From Clostridia bacterium (lineage in GTDB: Bacteria > Bacillota > Clostridia > Christensenellales > Christensenellaceae): a stretch of 64,000 nucleotides of DNA. Location: positions 124,001 to 188,000 of the forward strand of contig JAFRTU010000007.1 of the NCBI GenBank assembly GCA_017439085.1, read 5' to 3'. Each line of letters starts with the position of its first letter. Position 1 is the stretch's first letter. This document shows positions 26,450-35,192 of the stretch, piece by piece. The position numbers were made by a program, and so were the translations under genes. The notes below the pieces were generated by a model. It had not been told where the DNA came from and did no database searches. It was given only the letters and a program-made list of their open reading frames with translations.

Positions 26450-26481
26450 AACCGGGTACCTGTCAGGTATCCCGGTTTTTT
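26450..26481 (+). terminator. Intrinsic terminator of the NCS2 permease gene
   Basis: AACCGGGTACC (26450-26460) pairs with GGTATCCCGGTT (26466-26477) with one bulge, followed by TTTT. Confidence 0.85.
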
Positions 26482-26558
26482 CATATCTACAGTTTTTCAA
26501 ATAGCTTTGGCTCATTTAAGACAACTATCAGCCGCACTATGCTGTATCGGACCGGGTA

Positions 26559-27179
26559 TCATCTTCTTACGCCCGGACAATGTGAGATGATGTAATCCAG
26601 CACGAACTCAAAGTCTTCATCTTCTGTATAGACCTGATTATGTTCGAGTCCCTCTTTTATCTTTATTACGTGCAAGCGTTTATTCGGGGTAACTTTTTTT
26701 ACACCTGCAAACTCGGTATACATTTCGGTCCTCTGAGCGGAGAGACCGCTTGCCATCGTTCCTGCCCTGCCGGAGACCGCTCCGGCCAGGATCGCGGCAT
26801 TTCCTATCTTTCTTGCTTTTTCCGCCTGGGAAGGGATCTGTCTGTGTATTATCCCCTTTTCATCCATCTCGAACTCCACACTGTATCTGCCGCCCATGAT
26901 CAATGCATAGATAAGATATCCGAGACCGGACAGGACAGTCATTCCAAGGACCATATATGCGAATATAGGCAGGTTCCCGAGGGCATTCCTGAATCCCTGT
27001 TCTATGAGGTCGACTGTGCACATGACCGCAAAAATACCGAGGATTATGAAGAAAAAAATCTTCCATACCAGAAAAAAGAACATGGGATTCCTGAACAGAT
27101 TCACTTCATACGTCCAGCGATATCTGCCGTCATCGCAGAGCGTAACTCTTTTGTTAAAGATTCTATTATCATTCATCAT
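26559..27179 (-). CDS. Membrane protein of unknown function
   Basis: A 206-residue protein with two clear transmembrane helices (about residues 33-57 and 72-95) flanked by cytoplasmic segments. After the second helix there is a PH-like beta segment and a small-residue-rich stretch GNAAILAGAVSGRAGTMASG near residue 127, then a soluble C-terminal part. I do not recognise the family. It lies nine bases after the zinc-ribbon gene on the same strand and is probably co-expressed. Confidence 0.7.
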   Translation of the reverse strand: MMNDNRIFNKRVTLCDDGRYRWTYEVNLFRNPMFFFLVWKIFFFIILGIFAVMCTVDLIEQGFRNALGNLPIFAYMVLGMTVLSGLGYLIYALIMGGRYSVEFEMDEKGIIHRQIPSQAEKARKIGNAAILAGAVSGRAGTMASGLSAQRTEMYTEFAGVKKVTPNKRLHVIKIKEGLEHNQVYTEDEDFEFVLDYIISHCPGVRR

Positions 27180-27188
27180 ATGTTCCCT

Positions 27189-27950
27189 TTACTTCAGAAG
27201 AGGAAGCCCGCATTTCTGGCATCTGTCGGATATTACGGGATTACGGGTCGTACAGCCGACACATGCGATATATGGAGCCTGGGATTTGTCGTACAGTTCA
27301 TACGGGAACAGGAACTGAGGATGATACCTGAACTGTGCTCCGACCCTAAGATAATCCCATGCCCAGATCTGTGATCCGTCCCGCTCGACGAGCTTTATCT
27401 TCTTTCCGTCTTCACGCTTTGCGACCGTGATGTACTTCGTATAGTAACTGTTATATGAACTGTTGTTTCTCTCTACACGTCTTGTCTTTTTATCGGTAAC
27501 GACAGCATCGTATGTATGCTTTGCACGGCTTTTAACGAGACTCACAAGTGCAAAGATCAAAAAAACTGCCGAAACTATGCCGCCTATCAGAGCAGCCTTC
27601 CCTGTTTCCATCTTTTTCGTCACAAGACTGTATATCACAAATCCTATGAGAGGGATCGGAACAAGAATGAGGCCAAAGATCCCCGCCGCTTTGCGGTTCT
27701 TCTTTACAGCCGCAAGTATCTCGGGATCATTGACCCTGTCGGAATATCCGGGCAGGGGTATGCCTAAACGCACTGCACCGTTCCCCGCATATCCGGGTCC
27801 GGTATACATCTGTGCGGCATATGGTCCTGAAGGCTGAGCATTCTGCTGAGCAGTGAACTGCTGTGACTGAGCTGTGTTTTGAGGAGCTCCGCACTGAGGA
27901 CAGAATCTGACATTATCGGGTATCTGCTTACCGCAGTTCGAACATTTCAT
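27189..27950 (-). CDS. Double zinc-ribbon membrane protein
   Basis: A 253-residue protein with an N-terminal zinc ribbon (CSNCGKQIPDNVRFCPQCGAP, with two CxxC pairs), a Gln/Ala/Pro-rich linker, two transmembrane helices at about residues 95-112 and 120-140, a soluble DUF3592-like domain, and a second zinc ribbon at the C-terminus (CVGCTTRNPVISDRCQKCG). Zinc-ribbon plus membrane proteins are common in Clostridia and have no defined role. It is first in a two-gene unit. Confidence 0.75.
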   Translation of the reverse strand: MKCSNCGKQIPDNVRFCPQCGAPQNTAQSQQFTAQQNAQPSGPYAAQMYTGPGYAGNGAVRLGIPLPGYSDRVNDPEILAAVKKNRKAAGIFGLILVPIPLIGFVIYSLVTKKMETGKAALIGGIVSAVFLIFALVSLVKSRAKHTYDAVVTDKKTRRVERNNSSYNSYYTKYITVAKREDGKKIKLVERDGSQIWAWDYLRVGAQFRYHPQFLFPYELYDKSQAPYIACVGCTTRNPVISDRCQKCGLPLLK

Positions 27951-28051
27951 AATATTACCCCCATCAACTGTTTATTCAGTTAAATTTTACTATACTCTGA
28001 ATACACTGCTCAAGTGCGAGCAATCCTGTAGTTCATACTTGACTATATCAT

Positions 28052-28098
28052 AAAAGAAAAGCCCCATCGGGTCTTCTCAGAGCCTTCAGGGGGCATTT
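28052..28098 (-). terminator. Intrinsic terminator of the P-type ATPase gene
   Basis: On the minus strand GCCCC and GGGGC close a hairpin with an inner GAAGGCTCTGAGAAGAC part, followed by TTTTCTTTTA, 35 bases after the ATPase stop. Confidence 0.7.
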
Positions 28099-28130
28099 TA
28101 TTTCTGATGATCATTTATACCTTTTACAGG

Positions 28131-30764
28131 TTATCTCTTCTTTACCGTCCTCTCGATGAGCTTTACGAGTTCAACTATCGGTATGATCGACAGAGCTATG
28201 AACATAGCCACTGCATACTCTCCGATAGTGAGCTGATAGAGCCCGACTGCCTTTCTCAGGAAAGGTACGAATATCACTGCTGCGGTAAGTATGAACGATA
28301 GTATCATGGAACCGAACAGATAGATATTCTGAGTCTTAAGAGAGAATATCGAATGTCTCTGTGACCTCATATTGAGCGAATGGAATATCTCAGCCATGCT
28401 CATGGTGAGGAAGGCCATCGTGGTACCTATCACGCTGTTGCCGAAGCCTATCGTGCCGAACTCCATCTTATATCCGACAGCAAAGGATATGAATGTGAGT
28501 ATCGTAACGAGTATACCTTGATAAATGATCTCTATTCCGGTCCTTCCAGCGAATATGCTTTCATCAGCCGGACGCGGCTTCATCTTCATTACATCATCCT
28601 CAGCATTTTCCATTCCGAGCGCAAGAGCCGGGAAGCAGTCGGTCACGAGGTTGATCCAGAGCAGATGTACTGGCTGCATTATCGTGAAGTTAAGAAGAGT
28701 CGAGAACATGATGCAGAGCACCTCAGCCAGGTTAGACGAGAGGAGGAACTGTATGCACTTCTTTATGTTGTCGTAGATCTTCCTTCCTTCTTCCACAGCA
28801 GAGACTATGGTGGCGAAGTTATCGTCTGCGAGGACCATGTCCGCCACTCTCTTTGTGACGTCGGTACCTGTAATGCCCATTCCTACTCCGATGTCGGCGG
28901 CCTTAATGGATGCGGCATCGTTGACACCGTCGCCGGTCATTGCGGTGATCGCATTAAGAGCCTTCCACGCTTTTACTATCCTGACCTTATGCTCGGGCTG
29001 CACCCTTGCATATACTCTGAAATATTCGACCTTGGTGGCAAATTCCTCGTCAGGTATCTCATCCAGTTCGAGGCCGGTAAGCACCTGGTCTTCATTCTCT
29101 ATTATGCCGAGATCCTTCGCGATGGCTATTGCGGTATTTCTGTGGTCACCTGTGATCATAACGACCCTTATGCCTGCGCTTCTGCACTGTTCTACGGCAT
29201 CCTTGACCTCAGGCCTTATCGGGTCGATCATCCCGACGAGTCCTATGAATATCATATCCTTTTCGCAGGTCTCAACGTCATAAGCGGAAGGTCCGTTGTC
29301 ATACACCCTGTATGCGGCTCCGAGGACTCTGAGCGCTCTGTCTGCCATGGCAGTCATGGAACTGAGGATCTCTTCCTTTCTCTCCTCGGTCATGGGAACT
29401 ATGCCTTCTTCAGTCAGATATCCGCTGCATACCTTGAGTACTTCATCGGGAGCACCCTTCGTATACTGGACTATGCTTCCGTTGTCATCGTGTATCGTGG
29501 ACATCCTCTTTCTGTCCGAATCGAACGGGACCTCTCCGATCCTGGGCATGCTGATATCATATTCGTTCTTGTTTATGCCTTTTGTAAGACCGTAGTTCAC
29601 AAGAGCATTCTCTGTAGGCTCGCCTTCGACTTCACCTTCTGAATTGAATACAGAGTCACAGCAGAGAGTCATGGCCTTTGCGAGCAGGTCCTCGTCAGAG
29701 GTCACAGACTGTACGACCGTCATCTTGTTCTGTGTGAGCGTGCCCGTCTTGTCGGAGCATATTATCTGGGTACATCCGAGAGTCTCAACTGCTGTAAGCT
29801 TCCTGATGATTGCTCTTCTCTTAGCCATCTTCGTGACACCGATCGAAAGGACGATGGTTATCACCGCAGAAAGGCCTTCAGGTATTGCGGCCACTGCAAG
29901 GGATACTGCGATCATGAAGGACTTGATGAGAACAGGTATCGTAAAGGATCCGTTCTCGATGACTCCGAGCACGAATATCAGGAGACATATTCCGGTCACG
30001 ATGTAGGTAAGTACCCTGCTGAGTTCCGAGAGTTTCTTCTGAAGAGGGGTCTCTTCGTTCTCTGCCTGTGTAAGAGCATCTGCTATCTTACCCATCTCAG
30101 TGGACATGCCGGTATCAGTGATGACTGCAATTCCTCTTCCATAGGCCACGGTACTTCCCATGTAGACCATGTTGGCCCTGTCTCCGAGAGGGATATCTTT
30201 TCCGTCTTCCGAAGAGAGTTCCTTCGTATCCTTGTCGGAAGGTACGGATTCACCAGTGAGAGAAGATTCCTCGACCTTGAGGCTTGCCGTCTCTATGAGC
30301 CTTCCGTCTGCAGGTATAGCGTCTCCCGCTTCAAGAAGCACTACGTCTCCTCTGACAATCTCTTCTGCGGGTACGTGCTTAAGGTCACCGTTTCTGTATA
30401 CCTTTGCTGTCTCACCGCTCATCTGCTTCAGAGCGTCTATGGCCTGTTCTGCCTTGCTCTCCTGAATCACTCCGAGAACGGCATTCACCACTACCACGAA
30501 CAGTATGATGAAAACATCCATGAAGGATTCCCCGGAATACGCGGCCGTTACAGCGGATATCACCGCCGAGACCAGCAGCATTATTATCATCGGGTCGGCC
30601 AGCTGCAGCAGAAACCTCTTTATCAGAGGCACCTTTTCTGCTTCCTTGAGCTTGTTCCTTCCGTCTCTTTCGAGCCTCTTTAGGGCTTCCCCATCGCTCA
30701 GGCCGTGAGCGGAGGAGCCGAACTCGTTAAGGACGGTCTCTTTCGTTTCTAGATAATGTTTCAC
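28131..30764 (-). CDS. Cation-translocating P-type ATPase, Ca2+/Mn2+ type (P2)
   Basis: An 877-residue pump that exports or moves a divalent cation using ATP. It has the cation_ATPase N-domain, the TGES loop (LTGESVP near residue 180), the PEGL ion-site motif (AAIPEGLSAVI), the phosphorylation site CSDKTGTLTQNK near residue 330, KGAPDEV, and GDGVNDAASIKAADIGVGMG. This is the SERCA/PMCA-like group. The start is placed at GTG 30764, because AGGAGG sits four bases upstream of it and lies inside the coding part of any protein begun at ATG 30779. A likely Mn2+ riboswitch in the leader suggests Mn2+ as a substrate or signal. Confidence 0.93.
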   Translation of the reverse strand: MKHYLETKETVLNEFGSSAHGLSDGEALKRLERDGRNKLKEAEKVPLIKRFLLQLADPMIIMLLVSAVISAVTAAYSGESFMDVFIILFVVVVNAVLGVIQESKAEQAIDALKQMSGETAKVYRNGDLKHVPAEEIVRGDVVLLEAGDAIPADGRLIETASLKVEESSLTGESVPSDKDTKELSSEDGKDIPLGDRANMVYMGSTVAYGRGIAVITDTGMSTEMGKIADALTQAENEETPLQKKLSELSRVLTYIVTGICLLIFVLGVIENGSFTIPVLIKSFMIAVSLAVAAIPEGLSAVITIVLSIGVTKMAKRRAIIRKLTAVETLGCTQIICSDKTGTLTQNKMTVVQSVTSDEDLLAKAMTLCCDSVFNSEGEVEGEPTENALVNYGLTKGINKNEYDISMPRIGEVPFDSDRKRMSTIHDDNGSIVQYTKGAPDEVLKVCSGYLTEEGIVPMTEERKEEILSSMTAMADRALRVLGAAYRVYDNGPSAYDVETCEKDMIFIGLVGMIDPIRPEVKDAVEQCRSAGIRVVMITGDHRNTAIAIAKDLGIIENEDQVLTGLELDEIPDEEFATKVEYFRVYARVQPEHKVRIVKAWKALNAITAMTGDGVNDAASIKAADIGVGMGITGTDVTKRVADMVLADDNFATIVSAVEEGRKIYDNIKKCIQFLLSSNLAEVLCIMFSTLLNFTIMQPVHLLWINLVTDCFPALALGMENAEDDVMKMKPRPADESIFAGRTGIEIIYQGILVTILTFISFAVGYKMEFGTIGFGNSVIGTTMAFLTMSMAEIFHSLNMRSQRHSIFSLKTQNIYLFGSMILSFILTAAVIFVPFLRKAVGLYQLTIGEYAVAMFIALSIIPIVELVKLIERTVKKR

Positions 30765-30779
30765 TTTTCCTCCTGACAT

Positions 30780-30814
30780 AAAAAAACACGCAAACAGAAA
30801 TGAAGTGTATTTTT
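30780..30814 (-). terminator. Expression-platform terminator in the ATPase leader (candidate)
   Basis: On the minus strand AAAAATACAC (30814-30805) pairs with GTGTTTTTTT (30789-30780) with one bulge, ending in a U tract 9-16 bases before the ATPase start. An overlapping stem CAGAAA/TTTCTG is also possible. Confidence 0.5.
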
Positions 30815-30821
30815 CTGTCTA

Positions 30822-30908
30822 CGAGTCTCGTTCATTAAGGCAAACCATTCTATTACTAGACGTGTTGTTGATTTGACACACAGCTAACTGTGCAAACTAC
30901 TCCCTCAG
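30822..30908 (-). ncRNA. Candidate yybP-ykoY (Mn2+) riboswitch
   Basis: Minus-strand leader of the P-type ATPase. It holds the two hallmark sequences: GGGAGTAG at 30904-30897 and ACGAGACT at the 3' side (CGAGAC at 30830-30825), 66 bases apart, similar to the known motif. Between them fold CACAG-TTAG-CTGTG (P2), CAAATC/GGTTTG (P3), and TCTA-GTAA-TAGA (a GNRA-capped P3.1). The closing stem seen by eye is short (TGAG/CTCG). A promoter lies just upstream and a terminator-like hairpin just downstream. This family senses Mn2+ and often controls cation P-type ATPases. Confidence 0.62.
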
Positions 30909-30929
30909 GGATCTTTTATGTCCTTGAAT

Positions 30930-30958
30930 AATGTACACAAATTGAAACCTGAAGTCAA
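30930..30958 (-). promoter_or_regulatory. Promoter of the P-type ATPase leader
   Basis: On the minus strand TTGACT (30953-30958), a 17-base spacer, and TACATT (30930-30935). Transcription would begin near 30923, leaving a leader of about 160 bases that contains the candidate riboswitch. Confidence 0.68.
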
Positions 30959-31044
30959 CCCACTTTTATCAACTCTCATCACTATGGCTGTAAAATATAT
31001 GTAAAGGGTCATTTGAACATAGATGGCCCTTATGTACCTTCGGT

Positions 31045-31073
31045 TTGACTGAATGGCATTTCGACAATACAAT
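31045..31073 (+). promoter_or_regulatory. Sigma-A promoter of xseAB
   Basis: TTGACT at 31045-31050, a 17-base spacer, and TACAAT at 31068-31073, 29 bases before the xseA start. Confidence 0.82.
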
Positions 31074-31102
31074 TAACATATATCGAATTAGAGGTGTTTT
31101 AA

Positions 31103-32329
31103 TTGAATCAGACATCACTTAAACCGGTATCGGTAAGTCAACTGAATCTTTATCTGAAGAATCTCGTGCAGGCAGACCCTCACCTTAAGACTGTTTGCGT
31201 GGAGGGAGAGATCTCGAATCTCACGCTTCATTCCTCCGGTCATATATACATGACCCTCAAGGACGACAGTTCTGCAATAAGGGCTGTTATGTTCAGGGGA
31301 TACAGGGCTTCGCTGAAGTTCATCCCCAAGAACGGCATGAAGATACTTGTGATAGGTGACGTGAACGTATATGACAAGACGGGCACCATACAGATCTATG
31401 TGACAAAGATGATGCAGGCAGGCATCGGGGACGTATATATGCAGTTCGAGGAGCTGAAAGCCAGGCTCCAGAAGGAGGGGCTGTTCAGCGAGTCCCATAA
31501 AAAGCCGCTTCCCAAGTATCCCTCCCGTATAGGTCTTATCACATCCCCCACCGGAGCTGCTCTTCAGGATATGAAGAACGTTATACGTAGACGCTATCCT
31601 CTTGTGGAATACACTGTCATCCCGACTACAGTCCAGGGACAGGAGGCTGCCTCTGACATCGTGGAAGCTATCAGGCGTGCAGATGCCATGGGATTTGATG
31701 TGATGATACTTGCAAGAGGAGGCGGTTCTCTTGAAGACCTCTATGTATTCAATGACGAGACTGTAGCAAGGACCATCTATGCATGCGAGACCCCGATAAT
31801 CACGGGAATAGGACATGAGATAGACTTTACTATCGCAGACTTCGTGTCCGACAAAAGGGCTCCTACTCCGTCTGCCGCCGCAGAGATCGCCATACCGAGC
31901 ACCGAAGATGTGCTGATGGATCTTATGAATTCGGAGCAGAAGCTGAATCAGAAGATGCAGATGATGCTGACCACCTTTGAGTCGAAGCTGAAACTGGCCT
32001 CTTCAAGGATCGAGAGCCATTCATCAGTAAGGATAAGCGGGACGCTCTCGAGGCTCGATGTAATGAAGCACAGACTTTCAGGTCTTGTCACCATGCTTCT
32101 TAATGACAAAGGATCTAAACTGAAGATAGACATGGAAAAGCTCAATGCATCAAACCCGCTTGAGCTGTGCAGAAAGGGCTTTTCAAGAGTAACAAAGGAA
32201 GACGGTTCTCCCCTTTCAAGAGCGAGGGATGCCTCAAAGGGAGACAGATTATATATTACCCTACCGGACGGAAGGATCGTTTCGGAAGTCAGGGAAATTG
32301 AGGAGAAGGATTATGGAACAGACGTTTGA
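31103..32329 (+). CDS. xseA: Exodeoxyribonuclease VII large subunit
   Basis: Catalytic subunit of the single-strand-specific exonuclease VII, 408 residues. The N-terminal OB fold (PVSVSQLNLYLKNLV to GHIYMTLKDDSSAIRAVMFRGY) is followed by the nuclease core with LITSPTGAALQDM, ARGGGSLEDLYVFNDE and GIGHEIDFTIADFVSDKRAPTPSAAAE, then a coiled coil and the C-terminal LxxGF-like segment. Translation starts at a TTG, with GAGGTG eight bases upstream. It overlaps xseB by 17 bases. Confidence 0.96.
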   Translation: MNQTSLKPVSVSQLNLYLKNLVQADPHLKTVCVEGEISNLTLHSSGHIYMTLKDDSSAIRAVMFRGYRASLKFIPKNGMKILVIGDVNVYDKTGTIQIYVTKMMQAGIGDVYMQFEELKARLQKEGLFSESHKKPLPKYPSRIGLITSPTGAALQDMKNVIRRRYPLVEYTVIPTTVQGQEAASDIVEAIRRADAMGFDVMILARGGGSLEDLYVFNDETVARTIYACETPIITGIGHEIDFTIADFVSDKRAPTPSAAAEIAIPSTEDVLMDLMNSEQKLNQKMQMMLTTFESKLKLASSRIESHSSVRISGTLSRLDVMKHRLSGLVTMLLNDKGSKLKIDMEKLNASNPLELCRKGFSRVTKEDGSPLSRARDASKGDRLYITLPDGRIVSEVREIEEKDYGTDV

Positions 32330-32498
32330 ACAGAAGATAGGTGAACTTGAGGAAATACTGAAGGCATTCGAGAACAAGGATCTGGAACTCGACAGGTCTC
32401 TTGAGCTCTATGAAAAAGGAATAAGGCTCATAAGGGAATGTACGAAGGCTCTGGAAGAAGCTCAGAAAAAGGTGGAAGAGATAAATGCCCGGGAATAA
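32313..32498 (+). CDS. xseB: Exodeoxyribonuclease VII small subunit
   Basis: A 61-residue helical subunit that binds the coiled coil of XseA. FEQKIGELEEILKAFENKDLELDRSLELYEKGIRLI is the typical hairpin, ending in a charged tail. The ATG at 32313 lies inside the end of xseA with GGAG eight bases upstream; a longer in-frame reading from 32229 would lack a ribosome binding site and family homology. Confidence 0.95.
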   Translation: MEQTFEQKIGELEEILKAFENKDLELDRSLELYEKGIRLIRECTKALEEAQKKVEEINARE

Positions 32499-32513
32499 CA
32501 GACCCGATGTATG

Positions 32514-32556
32514 AAAGACCGCGGATCATGAAAGATCTGCGGTCTTTTTCTTTTTA
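32514..32556 (+). terminator. Terminator of xseAB, overlapping the stop of the convergent MFS gene
   Basis: AAAGACCGCGGATC (32514-32527) pairs with GATCTGCGGTCTTT (32534-32547) with one wobble, followed by TTCTTTTT. The stop codon of the minus-strand MFS gene (32526-32528) lies inside the stem. Confidence 0.85.
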
Positions 32557-33686
32557 TCATCTAGGAGTATCAGTATCACCGTCACGGCTGCAAGGAGCGC
32601 GCATACGCTCACTATGGTATATGACAGTCTCACTCCTATTGCATCTATCAGTATCCCCATTATTGGCGAGACGACTATGCCTCCTATCCCGCTTCCGAGG
32701 AGTATGATGGTAGTTATCCTTCCTGCATTACTGTAGTACCGTTCGAGAGCCGTGCTCATGAGAGTCGGCCAGCATGGCCCGGCTACGAGACCGAAGAGCA
32801 CACACCATATGACTGACAGTATCTTACCCGGAAAGATCACCATGAACAGGTTCACGACAAGGGAGCTCAATGCGCAGAATATCAGAGTGTTCTCCTTCTT
32901 TGACCTGAACCTGGCTGAAGCAAGCTTGCTCACTACCATGGCAAAGCCTACCAGTGAAACAGATAGTCTTGCTCCGAGTTCATAGTCGAAGAGTTCCATA
33001 AAATAAAGTGCGGAATATGTTGTGAATCCGATCTCCATCATCGTATATATGAGACCGAACAGTATCAGCATCACTATCACGAAGTCAAGCCTGAAACTGT
33101 CGCTCGCATTTTTTGCCTTTTCCAGTTTCTTAACTGGTTCCGCTCTCGAGACCAAAAGAAGGACGATCGATACGACAGACATTATGCTTGCGATCAGGAA
33201 TACACCTCTCCAGTCCATTATCCCCTTTCCTATCAGAAATCCGAGAAGAAGCGGCGCAAGAACGAGCCCTGATGAATAGCTTGCCTCGACAAAACTCGTA
33301 TATTCCCTTTCCTTCGCGGGATTTATCTCCGCAAGGAGAACGGTGACTATGGCAGGAGCCATTGAACCGCCGCTTGCATTTATGAAAATGCCTATTATGA
33401 GAGAAATAGTCGATCTGAACAGAAATATAATGAGGCTGCCGGAAAAGTAACAGACAGCACACAATATCGCAAGGAGCCTCTTGTCATATCTGTCTATGGT
33501 CCCTCCGAACAGTATCGGCATTATAAGCATCGGGATGAACTGCATCATGGAGAGCAGCCCTATCTCAGTATTTGTAAGAGCATATTCCTCGTTGATGTAT
33601 ATAGTCGAATACTGGTATCCCGAAAGCTGGGTGCCTATTATGACCATTAAAAGAAGGAGTCCGGTGACGGTGAGCGTTTTCTTCAT
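32526..33686 (-). CDS. MFS transporter
   Basis: A 386-residue major facilitator with 12 hydrophobic segments and the loop after helix 2 (FGGTIDRYDKRLL) in place of the classic GxxxDRxGRK motif. No substrate marks are visible. It follows another MFS gene with a 10-base gap and resembles it in layout, including a shared 'FGLVAGPCWPT' type motif (here FGLVAGPCWPTLMS), so the pair likely arose by duplication. Its last codons overlap the xseAB terminator. Confidence 0.87.
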   Translation of the reverse strand: MKKTLTVTGLLLLMVIIGTQLSGYQYSTIYINEEYALTNTEIGLLSMMQFIPMLIMPILFGGTIDRYDKRLLAILCAVCYFSGSLIIFLFRSTISLIIGIFINASGGSMAPAIVTVLLAEINPAKEREYTSFVEASYSSGLVLAPLLLGFLIGKGIMDWRGVFLIASIMSVVSIVLLLVSRAEPVKKLEKAKNASDSFRLDFVIVMLILFGLIYTMMEIGFTTYSALYFMELFDYELGARLSVSLVGFAMVVSKLASARFRSKKENTLIFCALSSLVVNLFMVIFPGKILSVIWCVLFGLVAGPCWPTLMSTALERYYSNAGRITTIILLGSGIGGIVVSPIMGILIDAIGVRLSYTIVSVCALLAAVTVILILLDDKKKKTADLS

Positions 33687-33696
33687 GTTTCCACCG

Positions 33697-34887
33697 TCAG
33701 ATCATCTCGGGATCCCTGCCCATCTTCCTGAAGGACCTGATGCCGTAGATAAAAATGAATATACCAAGGGCACCTAAGATCCCGTCTATCAGAAAAGCAT
33801 TTTTAACCCCTATATTGTCCACAAGGAAACCGCTGAAGATATTGCCCAGGTTATTTCCTATGTTGTTATATAGGAACAATATACTCGAGAGCTTGCCAGA
33901 TGACTTCTCATCGAGGGAAAGTCCCATGCTGAAGGATAAAGGCCAGCACGGACCTGAGAATATCCCGAAAAGGAGCGTCCAGAGAAGAGAAAGCTTCGGA
34001 ACCGCGATTATCCCCATCAGCATCAGTGACAGTGAGGGAAGAAGCAGGCTCAGACCCGTGAGTTTTACCTTGCTCTTCATCACCTTGTCACCGAACCATC
34101 TTGAGAGCGTCATGCCACCTCTGATCGCAGAGATGCAGAGGGATGCGCTCAAAGTATCGTTGAGAAGGACTTCAAAATAATCCTTAGAGTAATTTAGTAT
34201 GCTGCTCTCGATAAGCATATAGAACACGAGAGTAAAGCCCATACAGACAAATGCCGGAGTCCATATGATCTTCTTTCTTTCTGCCCTTTCTTCCTCTGTC
34301 TCTTCATCTTTTGCGATGTCATCGGATTTACCGGGGGATTTCACCATGAGTATCATAACGAGCATGAGCCCAAGGAATACAGCTCCGATATAATAGACGA
34401 CTCTCCAGTTGCAATGAAAAGTATTGATGAGAAGTGCCATTATGAGAGGAGAAACGAACGCTCCGAAAGACAAGGCTCCCTGTTCTATATTCACATGCTT
34501 CGCATTGTTCTCGGGGTCCACGAGCATTACTGCAGGATATGGAGATGCCATAAGGATATTGGAACCTATTCCCGAGATCACATATGCAAATGCAGTCATC
34601 AGGGGTCCGTTGGAAAGCGGTGACAATAAAATGCCTATCAGCTGAACCACGGCACCCGTGATCATTATTACCTTGATATCTATATGATCCAGTATCTTTG
34701 CAAAAACAAAGGTCATCAGAAGTCCCGTGATGAGGTTGATGGACGTTATCGTAGCCATGAGAGTGCTCGATATGCCAAACTCGGTCTTCAGTTCCAGCTG
34801 TATGAATACTGTTGAGGAATAATAGAAACCGACGAAGAACTGCAGTAGATAGACTATTAGGATTATGAACGGGAGTTTCTTTTTCAT
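33697..34887 (-). CDS. MFS transporter
   Basis: A 396-residue major facilitator with 12 predicted helices. FAKILDHIDIKVIM is the helix 2-3 loop, and FGIFSGPCWPLSFSMGLSL near residue 310 matches the equivalent motif of the downstream carrier. A charged central loop (about residues 188-215, KDEETEEERAERKK) separates the halves. AAAGGA precedes the ATG and a TATAAT-like box lies upstream, so it begins the two-carrier operon. The two proteins might act on related substrates or form a functional pair; nothing identifies the cargo. Confidence 0.87.
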   Translation of the reverse strand: MKKKLPFIILIVYLLQFFVGFYYSSTVFIQLELKTEFGISSTLMATITSINLITGLLMTFVFAKILDHIDIKVIMITGAVVQLIGILLSPLSNGPLMTAFAYVISGIGSNILMASPYPAVMLVDPENNAKHVNIEQGALSFGAFVSPLIMALLINTFHCNWRVVYYIGAVFLGLMLVMILMVKSPGKSDDIAKDEETEEERAERKKIIWTPAFVCMGFTLVFYMLIESSILNYSKDYFEVLLNDTLSASLCISAIRGGMTLSRWFGDKVMKSKVKLTGLSLLLPSLSLMLMGIIAVPKLSLLWTLLFGIFSGPCWPLSFSMGLSLDEKSSGKLSSILFLYNNIGNNLGNIFSGFLVDNIGVKNAFLIDGILGALGIFIFIYGIRSFRKMGRDPEMI

Positions 34888-34980
34888 GATTTTATCCTTT
34901 GCTGTAAATCTCTATTAGATTATAACAGAAAAAATACGGGTATAAACAGAGGAGCGTGCTTGCAGGAGTCAACTTATGTG

Positions 34981-35009
34981 TTGACACTGAAAAGGGTTTC
35001 ATATAAAAT
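34981..35009 (+). promoter_or_regulatory. Sigma-A promoter of tRNA-Met
   Basis: Perfect TTGACA (34981-34986), a 17-base spacer, and TAAAAT (35004-35009), 17 bases before the tRNA. Confidence 0.85.
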
Positions 35010-35026
35010 AACAAACGTTGGATTGA

Positions 35027-35103
35027 GGCGGTGTAGCTCAGTTGGCTAGAGCAATCGGTTCATACCCGATAGGTCATGTGTTCAAATCACATCGCCGCTA
35101 CCA
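35027..35103 (+). tRNA. tRNA-Met (anticodon CAT, elongator)
   Basis: The acceptor is GGCGGTG/CGCCGCT (with two G-U pairs), the D stem GCTC/GAGC, the anticodon stem ATCGG/CCGAT with loop TTCATAC (anticodon CAT at 35061-35063), the T arm ATGTG/CACAT with loop TTCAAAT, discriminator A, and an encoded CCA (35101-35103). The anticodon stem lacks the three consecutive G-C pairs of initiator tRNA and pair 1-72 is formed, so it is an elongator. A lysidine-modified tRNA-Ile(CAU) is less likely given the TTCATAC loop. Confidence 0.93.
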
Positions 35104-35109
35104 TCCATT

Positions 35110-35137
35110 AAGACCGGTCGATCGACCGGTCTTTTTT
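35110..35137 (+). terminator. Intrinsic terminator of tRNA-Met
   Basis: A perfect 24-base palindrome (35110-35133, arms AAGACCGGTCGA and TCGACCGGTCTT) with a TTTT tail. Confidence 0.9.
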
Positions 35138-35145
35138 GTATTTAA

Positions 35146-35173
35146 AATGCCCGGTCTGTTATGAACGGGCATT
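35146..35173 (-). terminator. Intrinsic terminator of the Nudix-transaminase operon
   Basis: AATGCCCG and CGGGCATT pair (35146-35153 with 35166-35173); the minus strand then reads TTTAAATAC, about 20 bases after the Nudix stop. Confidence 0.65.
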
Positions 35174-35192
35174 CTTTAATTCTGTATTAGAT

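Noticed and set aside
28380..29642. Long open frame of 420 codons on the strand opposite the P-type ATPase
   Set aside because: It is a shadow of the ATPase codons, has no ribosome binding site or family similarity, and its amino-acid make-up (many His/Tyr/Ser) is typical of antisense frames.
35027..35103. Initiator tRNA-fMet or tRNA-Ile(CAU)
   Set aside because: The anticodon stem lacks three G-C pairs, the first acceptor pair is formed, and loop TTCATAC fits elongator Met.
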